From: JALZAA01 sp035938395
Lineage (GTDB): Bacteria; Actinomycetota; Acidimicrobiia; IMCC26256; JACDBD01
Direction: 5' to 3'
Assembly: GCA_035938395.1 (NCBI GenBank)
Contig: DASZGY010000071.1
Coordinates: 27,310 to 91,309 of the forward strand
DNA: 64,000 nucleotides
Shown: positions 57,612 through 64,000 of the stretch, piece by piece
Position numbering within the stretch: the stretch's first letter is position 1
How the letters are laid out: each line of letters opens with the position of its first letter
The notes under the pieces: model-generated
Databases searched by the model: none
The model's input: only the letters and a program-made list of their open reading frames with translations
Told to the model about the DNA's origin: nothing
Program-made: the position numbers and the translations under genes

Positions 57612-57659
57612 CGTTCACGGGCACTCGCCCGGGAACGCTTTCGACGAAAGAGGCCAAGA

Positions 57660-57842
57660 ATGCGGTCCAGCTCGCAGCAGACCGGTGCGCGTCCGTCGGT
57701 GCTGATCCGAGATCCTCTCGCCGAGGATCTCGTCGGCGCCTCGAGCCGTCACGCAAAGACCCGAGTGTCGCCGCAAGCGGCACACGCGACCGGCGGCAAG
57801 TCGTTAGTTCCGTTCTGGCGGCGGTGGTGGCGTTCCTTGTGA
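57660..57842 (+). CDS. Micro-ORF 1 (60 residues), unknown
   Basis: ATG 57660 follows GAAAGAGG. The product ends GGKSLVPFWRRWWRSL, a basic, Trp-rich C-terminus that could bind membranes. Third codon positions are mostly G/C, supporting coding. A perfect 10-bp hairpin lies inside it (57708-57732). Its stop overlaps the next start (GTGA). Confidence 0.45.
   Translation: MRSSSQQTGARPSVLIRDPLAEDLVGASSRHAKTRVSPQAAHATGGKSLVPFWRRWWRSL
57708..57732 (+). other. 10-bp hairpin CGAGATCCTC-TCGCC-GAGGATCTCG
   Basis: The stem is perfect with a 5-base loop and lies inside micro-ORF 1. Together with dyads at 57588 and 57618 it suggests a structured transcript. Confidence 0.4.
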
Positions 57843-57991
57843 GCCGTCCCTGGTTGCAAGCGGAAGTGCTCGGCGGGGACCCGCACAGCGAGAACGAACC
57901 TGCGCGCGACGAGGATCCGATCCGTCACGCATGGACCTTCGTGATTCCCCCGACGCCGGCGGATCAGTTCGCCGCGCACGAGGAGAGGTGA
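57839..57991 (+). CDS. Micro-ORF 2 (50 residues), unknown
   Basis: GTG 57839 overlaps the stop of micro-ORF 1 by 4 bp. The product is acidic (HSENEPARDEDPIRHAWTF) with a Pro-rich end (VIPPTPADQFAAHEER). The overlap and the good ribosome site for the next ORF inside it support real coding. No homologue is recognised. Confidence 0.45.
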   Translation: MSRPWLQAEVLGGDPHSENEPARDEDPIRHAWTFVIPPTPADQFAAHEER

Positions 57992-57996
57992 GTTCG

Positions 57997-58155
57997 ATGG
58001 CAGTACCTGCTCTCGTGGTCGCGTTGGTGCTGATACTGGTGCTCGTGCCGGTGTGGGCGCTGATCTGGGGCCGAAAGGAAATGCCCGCGACCGTGCGCGT
58101 CTCCGACGACACCGGACCGGCGCGGCTCCGAGCTCGCGATCGCTCGGAGCCCTGA
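57997..58155 (+). CDS. Micro-ORF 3: single-TM small protein (52 residues)
   Basis: ATG 57997 follows GAGGAGAGG. The product is a small membrane protein: ALVVALVLILVLVPVWALIWG spans the membrane, and the C-terminus is charged. It lies 15 bases before the sigma factor gene. A membrane microprotein next to a sigma factor could be a regulator (speculative). Confidence 0.5.
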   Translation: MAVPALVVALVLILVLVPVWALIWGRKEMPATVRVSDDTGPARLRARDRSEP

Positions 58156-58170
58156 GCCGACGGGGCATTC

Positions 58171-59109
58171 ATGGCGACCGGCGAGACAACGTACGTCGAC
58201 CAGGACCTGGTCGAGCTGTACCTCGTCGACATCGCCCGTCGTCCGCTGCTGACCAAACGCGACGAGGTGGAGCTGGCGCAGCGCATGGAAGCCGGCGCCG
58301 AGGCGCGTGAGCAGCTGGCCGCGAGCGACGAACCGACCCCTGCAGCCCGCCGCAAGCTGTCGCGCACGGCACGTGACGGAGACTCGGCGCGTCACACGTT
58401 CGTCGAGGCGAACCTGCGTCTTGTCGTCTCGATCGCCAAGCGCTACCGATCGTCCGGGCTCCAGCTCCTCGACCTCGTGCAAGAGGGGAACCTCGGCTTG
58501 CTTCGCGCCGTCGACAAGTTCGACTGGCGCAAGGGCTTCAAGTTCTCCACCTATTCGACCTGGTGGATCCGCCAGGCGATCCAGCGCGGCATCGCCAACA
58601 CGTCCCGCACCATCCGGCTTCCCGTGCAGGCCGGCGACCAGCTCCTGAAGGCCCGCCAAGCCCACGCTCGTCTCGAATCCCAACTCGGACGAACTCCGAG
58701 TCGCGCCGAGATCGCCACCGAGCTCGGCGTTCCGCAACGCGTGCTCGCGGCGATCATGGTCAGAGCGACGACACCGGTTTCGCTTTCCGAGCCCCTGTCG
58801 ACTGACGACGACGGTCGCGAGCTTGCCGACGTCGTGGCCGATCCACTGGCCGCCTCCCCTTTCGATGCCGCGGCCGCCGCGCTGTTGCCCAGGGAGGTCG
58901 CCGCGTTCCTGGCCCCGCTCACGCCCCGTGAACGCGAGGTACTGACGTTGCGTTTCGGCCTCGACTGCGGTGAGTCCCGCACCCTCGATGAGGTCGGCGC
59001 GCACTTCGATCTCTCTCGGGAACGGATCCGCCAGATCGAAACCAGAGCCATGTCGAAATTGCGTCACCCAGGCTTCAACGTCCCCATGCGCGATCAGCTC
59101 TCGAACTGA
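58171..59109 (+). CDS. RNA polymerase sigma factor, HrdB/SigB-like group 2
   Basis: The 312-residue sigma-70 factor has region 1.2 (DLVELYLVDIARRPLLTKRDEVELAQ), region 2 (NLRLVVSIAKRYRSSGLQLLDLVQEGNLGL, then WRKGFKFSTYSTWWIRQAI), region 3, and region 4 (LTPREREVLTLRFGL with RERIRQIETRAM). Length and missing region 1.1 fit a group 2 alternative factor of the SigB/HrdD type. It sits between micro-ORFs, a STAS protein and an MreB-like gene. It may drive the cytoskeleton genes downstream (inference). Confidence 0.92.
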   Translation: MATGETTYVDQDLVELYLVDIARRPLLTKRDEVELAQRMEAGAEAREQLAASDEPTPAARRKLSRTARDGDSARHTFVEANLRLVVSIAKRYRSSGLQLLDLVQEGNLGLLRAVDKFDWRKGFKFSTYSTWWIRQAIQRGIANTSRTIRLPVQAGDQLLKARQAHARLESQLGRTPSRAEIATELGVPQRVLAAIMVRATTPVSLSEPLSTDDDGRELADVVADPLAASPFDAAAAALLPREVAAFLAPLTPREREVLTLRFGLDCGESRTLDEVGAHFDLSRERIRQIETRAMSKLRHPGFNVPMRDQLSN

Positions 59110-59139
59110 TCAGGGCGACGCGCCGCGTCCCGAGGGTCG

Positions 59140-59168
59140 TCGACTTCCCGACCCGAGACCCGTAGGGT
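59140..59168 (+). promoter_or_regulatory. Promoter of the MreB-like gene: TCGACT-17 bp-TAGGGT
   Basis: A -35 TCGACT (59140-59145) and a -10 TAGGGT (59163-59168) are separated by exactly 17 bp. The transcript would begin near 59175, 11 bases before the start codon, leaving room for GGGAGG. Confidence 0.5.
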
Positions 59169-59185
59169 CGAAACGGGAGGACAAC

Positions 59186-60157
59186 ATGAGTCTGGGCGTC
59201 GCCGTCGACCTCGGCACCGCCAACACGGTCACCTACGTGCGGGGGCGGGGTGTCGTCGTCGACGAGCCGTCCGCCATCGCGATCAATCGCCGCGATGGCG
59301 GCATCGTCGCGGTCGGCACGGCGGCGAAGCGGATGCTCGGCCGCACACCCGGCCATCTCGAAGTGCTCTGCCCGCTGGAAGACGGCACCGTCGCCAATCT
59401 CACTGCGTGCGAGAAGATGCTGAGGGTCTTCCTCCGCCGCGTGAGTGAACGGCGGTGGTGGAGGCCCCGAATCGTGGTGTGCGTGCCTTCGCGCGCCACC
59501 GAGCTCGGCCGCCACGCAGTGCAAGAAGCGGCCGAGTTCGCCGGGGCCCGCAAGCCGGTGCACCTCATCGAGGAGCCCGTCGCGGCGGCGATCGGGACCG
59601 GGATGCCGATCGGGAGCGCGCTCGGGAACCTGGTCGTCGACGTCGGTGGCGGCACGACGGAAGTTGCCGTGCTGTCGCTCGGCGGGGTCGTCGCGAGCAC
59701 GTCCGTCCGCATCGCCGGCAACCACTTCGACCAGGCGATCATGGCCTTCTGCCGAAAGGAGTACGGGCTCGGAATCGGCCAAGGGACCGCGGAGTACGTG
59801 AAGTCGCGGTACGTGTGTGCGTGGCCGCTCCGAAAAGAGGGCTGCGTCGATATCCGCGGCGTCGATCAGGCGACCGGGTCTCCGAAGACGATCACCGTGT
59901 CCACCGTTGAATTGCGCGAGGCGATCGACGAACAGGTGTCCGGAATCTGCGACGCAGTGCGCGACACCCTCGAAGCCACGCCGCCGGAGCTCGTCGCCGA
60001 TGCGAGCAATCAGGGTCTGGTGCTGACGGGCGGGGGTGCGCTCTTGCTCGGGCTCGATCGCCGCCTCGCCTACGAGCTCGGGTTCCCGGTCCGGTTGGCA
60101 CGAGAGCCGCGTCATTCCGTCGTGCGCGGTGCCGCCGCGTATCTCGAGAGCTTCTGA
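59186..60157 (+). CDS. MreB-like actin homologue
   Basis: The 323-residue product has all five actin-fold motifs: phosphate-1 VDLGTANTVTYV, connect-1 IEEPVAAAIGTG, phosphate-2 VVDVGGGTTEVAVL, connect-2 and adenosine VLTGGGALLLGLDRRLAYELG. It polymerises on ATP and normally organises wall synthesis. It is slightly short compared with MreB (about 345) and diverged (PSAIAINRRDGG, CAWPLRKEG). No mreC, mreD, rodA or pbp2 is adjacent. Start ATG 59186 follows GGGAGG. Confidence 0.88.
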   Translation: MSLGVAVDLGTANTVTYVRGRGVVVDEPSAIAINRRDGGIVAVGTAAKRMLGRTPGHLEVLCPLEDGTVANLTACEKMLRVFLRRVSERRWWRPRIVVCVPSRATELGRHAVQEAAEFAGARKPVHLIEEPVAAAIGTGMPIGSALGNLVVDVGGGTTEVAVLSLGGVVASTSVRIAGNHFDQAIMAFCRKEYGLGIGQGTAEYVKSRYVCAWPLRKEGCVDIRGVDQATGSPKTITVSTVELREAIDEQVSGICDAVRDTLEATPPELVADASNQGLVLTGGGALLLGLDRRLAYELGFPVRLAREPRHSVVRGAAAYLESF

Positions 60158-60249
60158 CCGGCGCCGCGGGCCCCGCAAGTGGATCCTCGAGCGTCCGGGT
60201 TCGCCGGTGAACGGGTTTCAGTTTCGCGGCGACCGGGTAGCCGTACTTC

Positions 60250-61197
60250 GTGACCCGCCGCGGAGCGTGCACCGCGTTCGTCGTCGGCGCGCTCGTCGCC
60301 GCGACAACCCTGGTGGTGGCGGCGCCCGCGCTCGCCGCTCCTCGCGGGACACAGCCCAGGAACCGGGACGATGACCGCCAAGTGGTCATCACGGGACACG
60401 TCGTCGTCGCTCCCCAGGAGACCGTCGGCGACGTCGTCATCCTCAACGGCGATGCACGCATCAACGGCAGCGTGCGCGGGTCCGTCTTCGCACTGAACGG
60501 CGATGTAACCGTCCGGGGATCCGTCAAAGACAACGTCATCGCCGTGAACGGTCGAGCGATCGTGGACGGCGGCGCACGCATCGGTGGAGACGTCACCTCC
60601 CGCGAGAAGGCGCGCATCTCGCCCGGAGCAACCGTCGACGGCGACGTGAAGTCAGTGAGCAGCCGGTTCGCTCTCGGGCAGGTCGGCGTCGTCGCTGCGA
60701 TCCTCCTGTGGTTCGCCGTGATCGCGTCGACCCTGGTGTTCGGGCTGTTGTTGCTCCTGATCGCGCCCCGCGCCGCCGACGCGTTCGTCGACGCCGGCCG
60801 TACGGCCATCGGCGCATCGATCGGGCTCGGTGTCGGCGCCGCCGTCGGGTTGCCTCTCGTCGGATTGATCCTGCTCGCTACGGTGTTGGGCCTGCCGCTC
60901 GGCGTCATCGTGCTGTTGGCGTTGGGCTTCCTCTACACGCTCGGGTACGTCGCGTCCGCGTACTTCCTCGGCCGGCTCATACTGCGGCCGCCGACGAATC
61001 GCCTCCTTGCGTACCTCGTCGGCTGGGGGATCCTCTCGGTGGCGGGCTTGATTCCTGTCTTCAATGTCATCGTGCTGATCGCAGCCACCGTGTACGGGCT
61101 CGGCATGATCGTCGTCGCCCTGTTCCGCGCCCGCAGCGGTCCACGCGAGCCGGCGCCGACTGACACCAGTCAGCCGGCACCGTCTCCCGCGAGCTGA
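60250..61197 (+). CDS. Bactofilin-like beta-helix membrane protein (no tail)
   Basis: The 315-residue paralogue of the protein at 37362 has a signal peptide (GALVAATTLVVAAPALA), a beta-helix of short repeats (DVVILNGDARINGSVRG, VFALNGDVTVRGSVKD) and about five TMs (VGVVAAILLWFAVIASTLVFG and others), then a short Pro-rich end. It lacks the histone-like tail. It is 92 bases after the MreB-like gene on the same strand. GTG 60250 is the start. A polymer-forming surface or periplasmic role is inferred from the beta-helix. Confidence 0.82.
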   Translation: MTRRGACTAFVVGALVAATTLVVAAPALAAPRGTQPRNRDDDRQVVITGHVVVAPQETVGDVVILNGDARINGSVRGSVFALNGDVTVRGSVKDNVIAVNGRAIVDGGARIGGDVTSREKARISPGATVDGDVKSVSSRFALGQVGVVAAILLWFAVIASTLVFGLLLLLIAPRAADAFVDAGRTAIGASIGLGVGAAVGLPLVGLILLATVLGLPLGVIVLLALGFLYTLGYVASAYFLGRLILRPPTNRLLAYLVGWGILSVAGLIPVFNVIVLIAATVYGLGMIVVALFRARSGPREPAPTDTSQPAPSPAS

Positions 61198-61218
61198 GCC
61201 GGCGGCCGTCGGCCGGCT
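61197..61218. terminator. Hairpin between convergent genes
   Basis: AGCCGGC (61197-61203) pairs with GCCGGCT (61212-61218) around an 8-base loop, just after the bactofilin-like gene and before the convergent gene stop at 61232. Confidence 0.4.
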
Positions 61219-61231
61219 TCGCGTCACTGAC

Positions 61232-61729
61232 TCAGTTCACGTCCTGTACGCGGCCAGCCTGCGAGTCGGGCGCTCCGCACGTGGTGGCGACCTCGTACCC
61301 CACCGACGTGATCTCGGACGAGTCCGCCAACGTGAAGGCAGCGCGAGAGTCGAAGTGACGCTCGATCACGCCGAGGACGCAGTTCGAGTCGTACGAATAC
61401 AAACCCGGCTCTGCTCTGATGAGCCTGAGCACCATCTGCTCGTCCTGGGCGGACCAGCCCGAGGTGGACTTGTAATCGTTGGCGGTCGTGTCAGCCGCGT
61501 ACTTCCCGCTGGCCGCGGAGCTCGTGTCGGTGGCTCGGGCCGGGGGAGCATCGTGGTGGGTCGCCGCCCAGACTGCAGACCCGGCAATGCCGAGCCCGCC
61601 GGCGACGAACACGCCAACCACGAAGGCTGCGACGATCGGTCCGCGGCGTGTGCGCCTCGGCATGGGCGGCGGCATCGGAGGCAGGGGCGGAGGCGGCGGT
61701 CCCCGCAGTGTTGATTCCGTGGAGGCCAT
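61232..61729 (-). CDS. Pro-rich membrane-anchored extracellular protein, unknown
   Basis: The 165-residue product has a Pro-rich N-terminus (RGPPPPPLPPMPPPMPRR), one TM (IVAAFVVGVFVAGGLGIAGS) and an extracytoplasmic domain with YSYDSNCVLGVIERHFDSRA and VGYEVATTCGAP, where two Cys may form a disulfide. ATG 61729 follows GAAAGAG. The function is unknown. Confidence 0.7.
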   Translation of the reverse strand: MASTESTLRGPPPPPLPPMPPPMPRRTRRGPIVAAFVVGVFVAGGLGIAGSAVWAATHHDAPPARATDTSSAASGKYAADTTANDYKSTSGWSAQDEQMVLRLIRAEPGLYSYDSNCVLGVIERHFDSRAAFTLADSSEITSVGYEVATTCGAPDSQAGRVQDVN

Positions 61730-61999
61730 GGATTCTCTTTCGCCCGCTCCCGTGAACAGAGCCCGGATTGCAGGGGTGACGGTGACAGAGACCAGCTTGT
61801 GGCAGTAGGGCCGTTTTGCTCCTCGCGTATGACCCCGATGGACCTTTCGCGGTAGTCATCGCCGGCCGAATATCTAGTGAGGGCGGTGGGAGGTCATCTT
61901 CGCCTCGCCACTGCTCTGACCGGTACATCGGTCGGCCATGGACCGCTTACGATCCACGACGGCGCCGCAGCCGCGAGCGAGCTCGGCAGGAGTCCGGTG

Positions 62000-62359
62000 A
62001 TGGAGATCTTCAAGGAGTTCACGTTCGAGGCCGCGCACCGCCTCCCGAACGTGCCTCCGGGTCACAAATGCGCCCGTCTCCACGGGCACTCGTTCCGGGT
62101 GCGAGTGCAGATCGAGGGGCCGGTCGGCCAGGAGACCGGTTGGGTTCGCGACTTCGCCGACGTGACGTGTGCGATGCAACCGGTCCTCGATCGCCTGGAC
62201 CACTACTACCTGAACGAGATCCCCGGGCTCGAGAATCCTACGAGCGAGCTCCTCGCCCGGTGGATCTGGGATCGGCTGGCGCCGTCCCTTCCCGAGCTGT
62301 CCGAGGTCGTCGTCCACGAGACCTGCACCTCGGGGTGCGTCTACCGAGGTGGTGCATGA
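62000..62359 (+). CDS. queD: 6-carboxy-tetrahydropterin synthase (QueD)
   Basis: The 119-residue product has zinc ligands His13, His28 and His30 (FEAAHRL, ARLHGHSF), catalytic Cys24 (GHKCARL), and GWVRDFADV, LDHYYLNEI, VVVHETCTSGCVY. It converts dihydroneopterin triphosphate to carboxytetrahydropterin, the second step to preQ0. It overlaps queC by 4 bp (ATGA). No queE, queF or GTP cyclohydrolase is seen up to the edge. Confidence 0.92.
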   Translation: MEIFKEFTFEAAHRLPNVPPGHKCARLHGHSFRVRVQIEGPVGQETGWVRDFADVTCAMQPVLDRLDHYYLNEIPGLENPTSELLARWIWDRLAPSLPELSEVVVHETCTSGCVYRGGA

Positions 62360-63036
62360 GCTCGCCGGCGCAGGGCCCGAACCACGACGGGGTCGCGGTC
62401 TTGGCCAGCGGTGGTCTCGACAGCGCCGTGCTGGCGGCGGAGTACCTCCGGGACGAGCGCGTCGTGCAGCCGATCTACGTCCGGTTCGGCCTCGCGTGGG
62501 AAGAGACCGAGGAGAGCCACCTCCGGCGTTTCCTCGACACACTCCAAAGCGGTGGGCTTCGGAGTCTCGTCACCCTTGCACTCCCGGTCGCCGACACGTA
62601 CGGCTCTCATTGGAGCCTCTCCGCCGATGACGTCCCCGATGCGGACACCCCCGACGAAGCCGTCTACCTCCCGGGACGGAACCTGCTCCTCTTGGCGAAG
62701 TCGTCGATCTGGTGTGCGCTCCACGGCTATCCGACCATCGCCCTCGGCACGCTGAAGGGGAATCCCTTCGCGGACAGCAGCCGCGAGTTCTTCGGCGACG
62801 TCGAATCTCTCGTGCAGACCGCCGTGGATCATCGACTCGAGATCGCGACGCCGTTCTCCGAGCTCGACAAGACTCACGTCCTGCAGCTCGGACGCCATCT
62901 CCAACTCCAGCACACGTTCTCGTGCATCGACCCGACCGCCGGCGTCCATTGCGGGCGGTGCAACAAGTGCGCAGAGCGTCATCGGGCGTTCGAGGAAGCC
63001 TCCATCGACGACGTCACGACCTACGCGAATCGCTGA
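62356..63036 (+). CDS. queC: 7-cyano-7-deazaguanine synthase (QueC)
   Basis: The 226-residue product has the ATP loop LASGGLDSAVLA, LPGRNLLLLAKSSIW, and the C-terminal zinc site with CIDPTAGVHCGRCNKCAERH. It makes preQ0 from carboxydeazaguanine with ATP and ammonia. Coupled to queD (4-bp overlap) and followed after 20 bases by a GT9 gene. The pair could serve queuosine or a deazapurine product. Confidence 0.92.
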   Translation: MSSPAQGPNHDGVAVLASGGLDSAVLAAEYLRDERVVQPIYVRFGLAWEETEESHLRRFLDTLQSGGLRSLVTLALPVADTYGSHWSLSADDVPDADTPDEAVYLPGRNLLLLAKSSIWCALHGYPTIALGTLKGNPFADSSREFFGDVESLVQTAVDHRLEIATPFSELDKTHVLQLGRHLQLQHTFSCIDPTAGVHCGRCNKCAERHRAFEEASIDDVTTYANR

Positions 63037-63056
63037 GGACGCCGGAGCTCGTCCTG

Positions 63057-63959
63057 ATGCGCCGCACCTACATCGCTCCGATCTCTTTCGGCCTGGGAGA
63101 TCTGATCGTGTCGTTGCCGGCGATCCAGGCATTGATCACGGAGAACGAGATCCAGGAGACGTGGCTGGTGACGCGCGCATCCGGTCAGGCCATGCTGGCG
63201 GAACGCATCGCCGGTCTCTGCGGCTGCGTAGCCGAGGACGCGTTCGACCCTGCCCGCGCGGACGGACGCTTTTTCGATCTCCGTGATCACCCGATGCAAC
63301 GCGACTACTGGTGGGGATCGCCCGAGTTCGACCGAGCGGTCGGGCCTCTCTCGATCAACGAGATCCTGGCCCGCATCTGTGCGGACTTCGGGATCCCTGC
63401 CGATATCTCGCAGCCGGTCCCGCTGCTCGCGAGGCGCGCACGACCAGAAGTCAGTGACGCCGTCCTCCTCGTGACCGAGAGCGACGGCGCGAAACGCTGG
63501 GCCCCCGAACGCTGGGCCGAGCTGGCCGGGGAGCTCCGAGACGGAGGCAACGACGTCCGCATGGTGACGCGTGACGAACCCGCCGCCGAGATGTCCGCTA
63601 CCGGAATCGAGACCGTCCGGGCTCCGACGCCCGGGGACGCGGTCGACGTGCTGACGTCGTGTCGCGCCGTGGTCGGCATCGACACCGGTCTGACCCACAT
63701 CGCGGCCCAGCAGGGAACGCCGACCGTCGGGATCTACCGGGACCGGGCCGTTTACTTCCGGCCGTGGACCCACTGCCGGGCGGTCGTGGGCGATCGCTGC
63801 GACGAATCGTGCCGGTCGGTCGAGCGGGCGTACGCCTACAACGCCCAGGTCAGTTCGCCCGCGTCGGCCTGGCAGCCGCGGACGTGCCCGGTAGGAGCAC
63901 GGTGCCTCGAGAAGGTCCGTCCGGCCGACGTGATCGACGCGCTCCGCGAAGTGCTGTGA
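63057..63959 (+). CDS. Glycosyltransferase family 9 (heptosyltransferase-like)
   Basis: The 300-residue GT-B protein starts RRTYIAPISFGLGDLIVSLPA, the GT9 acceptor-site start, and has VVGIDTGLTHIAAQQGTPTVGIY, the donor-site D-x-G-x-x-H-x-A-A motif. C-terminal Cys pairs (GDRCDESC, TCPVGARC) are unusual and may bind metal. It follows queC after 20 bases, suggesting a glycosylated product or unrelated cell-surface role. It overlaps the next gene by 4 bp. Confidence 0.87.
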   Translation: MRRTYIAPISFGLGDLIVSLPAIQALITENEIQETWLVTRASGQAMLAERIAGLCGCVAEDAFDPARADGRFFDLRDHPMQRDYWWGSPEFDRAVGPLSINEILARICADFGIPADISQPVPLLARRARPEVSDAVLLVTESDGAKRWAPERWAELAGELRDGGNDVRMVTRDEPAAEMSATGIETVRAPTPGDAVDVLTSCRAVVGIDTGLTHIAAQQGTPTVGIYRDRAVYFRPWTHCRAVVGDRCDESCRSVERAYAYNAQVSSPASAWQPRTCPVGARCLEKVRPADVIDALREVL

Positions 63960-64000
63960 CCGAGCTGGACTCGTATCCCGAGAGCCGGGTTCGGAACTCG
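63956..64000 (+). CDS. Start of a coupled gene (cut by the window edge)
   Basis: GTG 63956 overlaps the GT9 stop (GTGA). The 15 codons read VTELDSYPESRVRNS. Too short to identify; the coupling shows it belongs to the queD/queC/GT9 operon. Confidence 0.5.
   Translation, partial: MTELDSYPESRVRNS

Noticed and set aside
57554..57838. A single 145-residue protein from 57554 to 57991 instead of two micro-ORFs
   Set aside because: Upstream of 57839 that frame has weaker third-position GC and no ribosome site at 57554, while the 57660 frame has both; not excluded completely.

Overview
The window is GC-rich chromosomal DNA with dense genes on both strands, short gaps, many 4-bp ATGA/GTGA start-stop overlaps, many GTG starts and Actinobacteria-type protein families (MprAB-like two-component pair, MmpL-type transporter, two P450s, TatA, Rpf-like and NlpC/P60 wall enzymes, HrdB/SigB-like sigma factor). 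I infer an actinobacterium, possibly of the Acidimicrobiia, but no rRNA or other strong taxonomic marker is present. I found no tRNA, rRNA, CRISPR, transposase or phage gene.

Layout. 1-4000: partial lipase-maturation-factor-like membrane protein, then a secreted repeat protein with an MprAB-like two-component system. 4000-13100: sulfatase, TetR/MFS efflux pair with a clear operator, MarR/ABC exporter operon, hydrolase/P450 pair. 13100-19750: HtrA-like protease, FAD oxidoreductase, secreted lysozyme-like protein, enoyl-CoA hydratase, M23 lipoprotein, a decayed gene and a STAS protein. 19800-23600: four-gene glycosyltransferase/deacetylase/acetyltransferase operon with a PHO-box-like repeat in its divergent promoter region. 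23700-37250: tannase-like hydrolase, PDZ membrane protein, Nfu-N/HEAT fusion, acyltransferase-SGNH protein, NlpC/P60 endopeptidase, MmpL-type transporter and a run of membrane or lipoprotein genes. 37360-47560: bactofilin-like membrane protein with a histone-like tail, prephenate dehydrogenase, SDR and other enzymes, PAP2 phosphatase, TatA, a frameshifted sulfotransferase and an Rpf-like lipoprotein. 47600-51900: four tightly coupled genes (HpnA-like reductase, HpnO-like aminotransferase, unknown 152-residue protein, P450). 52200-56750: cold-shock protein, small proteins, two beta-propeller proteins and a PEBP protein. 56750-61200: STAS protein, three micro-ORFs, sigma factor, MreB-like actin and a second bactofilin-like membrane protein. 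61230-64000: a secreted protein, then queD, queC, a GT9 glycosyltransferase and the start of another coupled gene.

The most novel parts are: (i) the sigma factor/MreB/bactofilin-like locus together with its distant paralogue that carries a lysine-rich histone-like tail, which suggests an envelope cytoskeleton with a possible nucleoid link; (ii) the HpnA/HpnO-like operon, which looks like a tail-modification pathway for a hopanoid or another lipid; (iii) the possibly phosphate-responsive glycolipid operon; and (iv) the 7-deazaguanine genes coupled to a glycosyltransferase at the right edge. Many genes also carry a TAnnnT -10 box ending 5-9 bases before the start codon with no Shine-Dalgarno, which points to widespread leaderless transcription.
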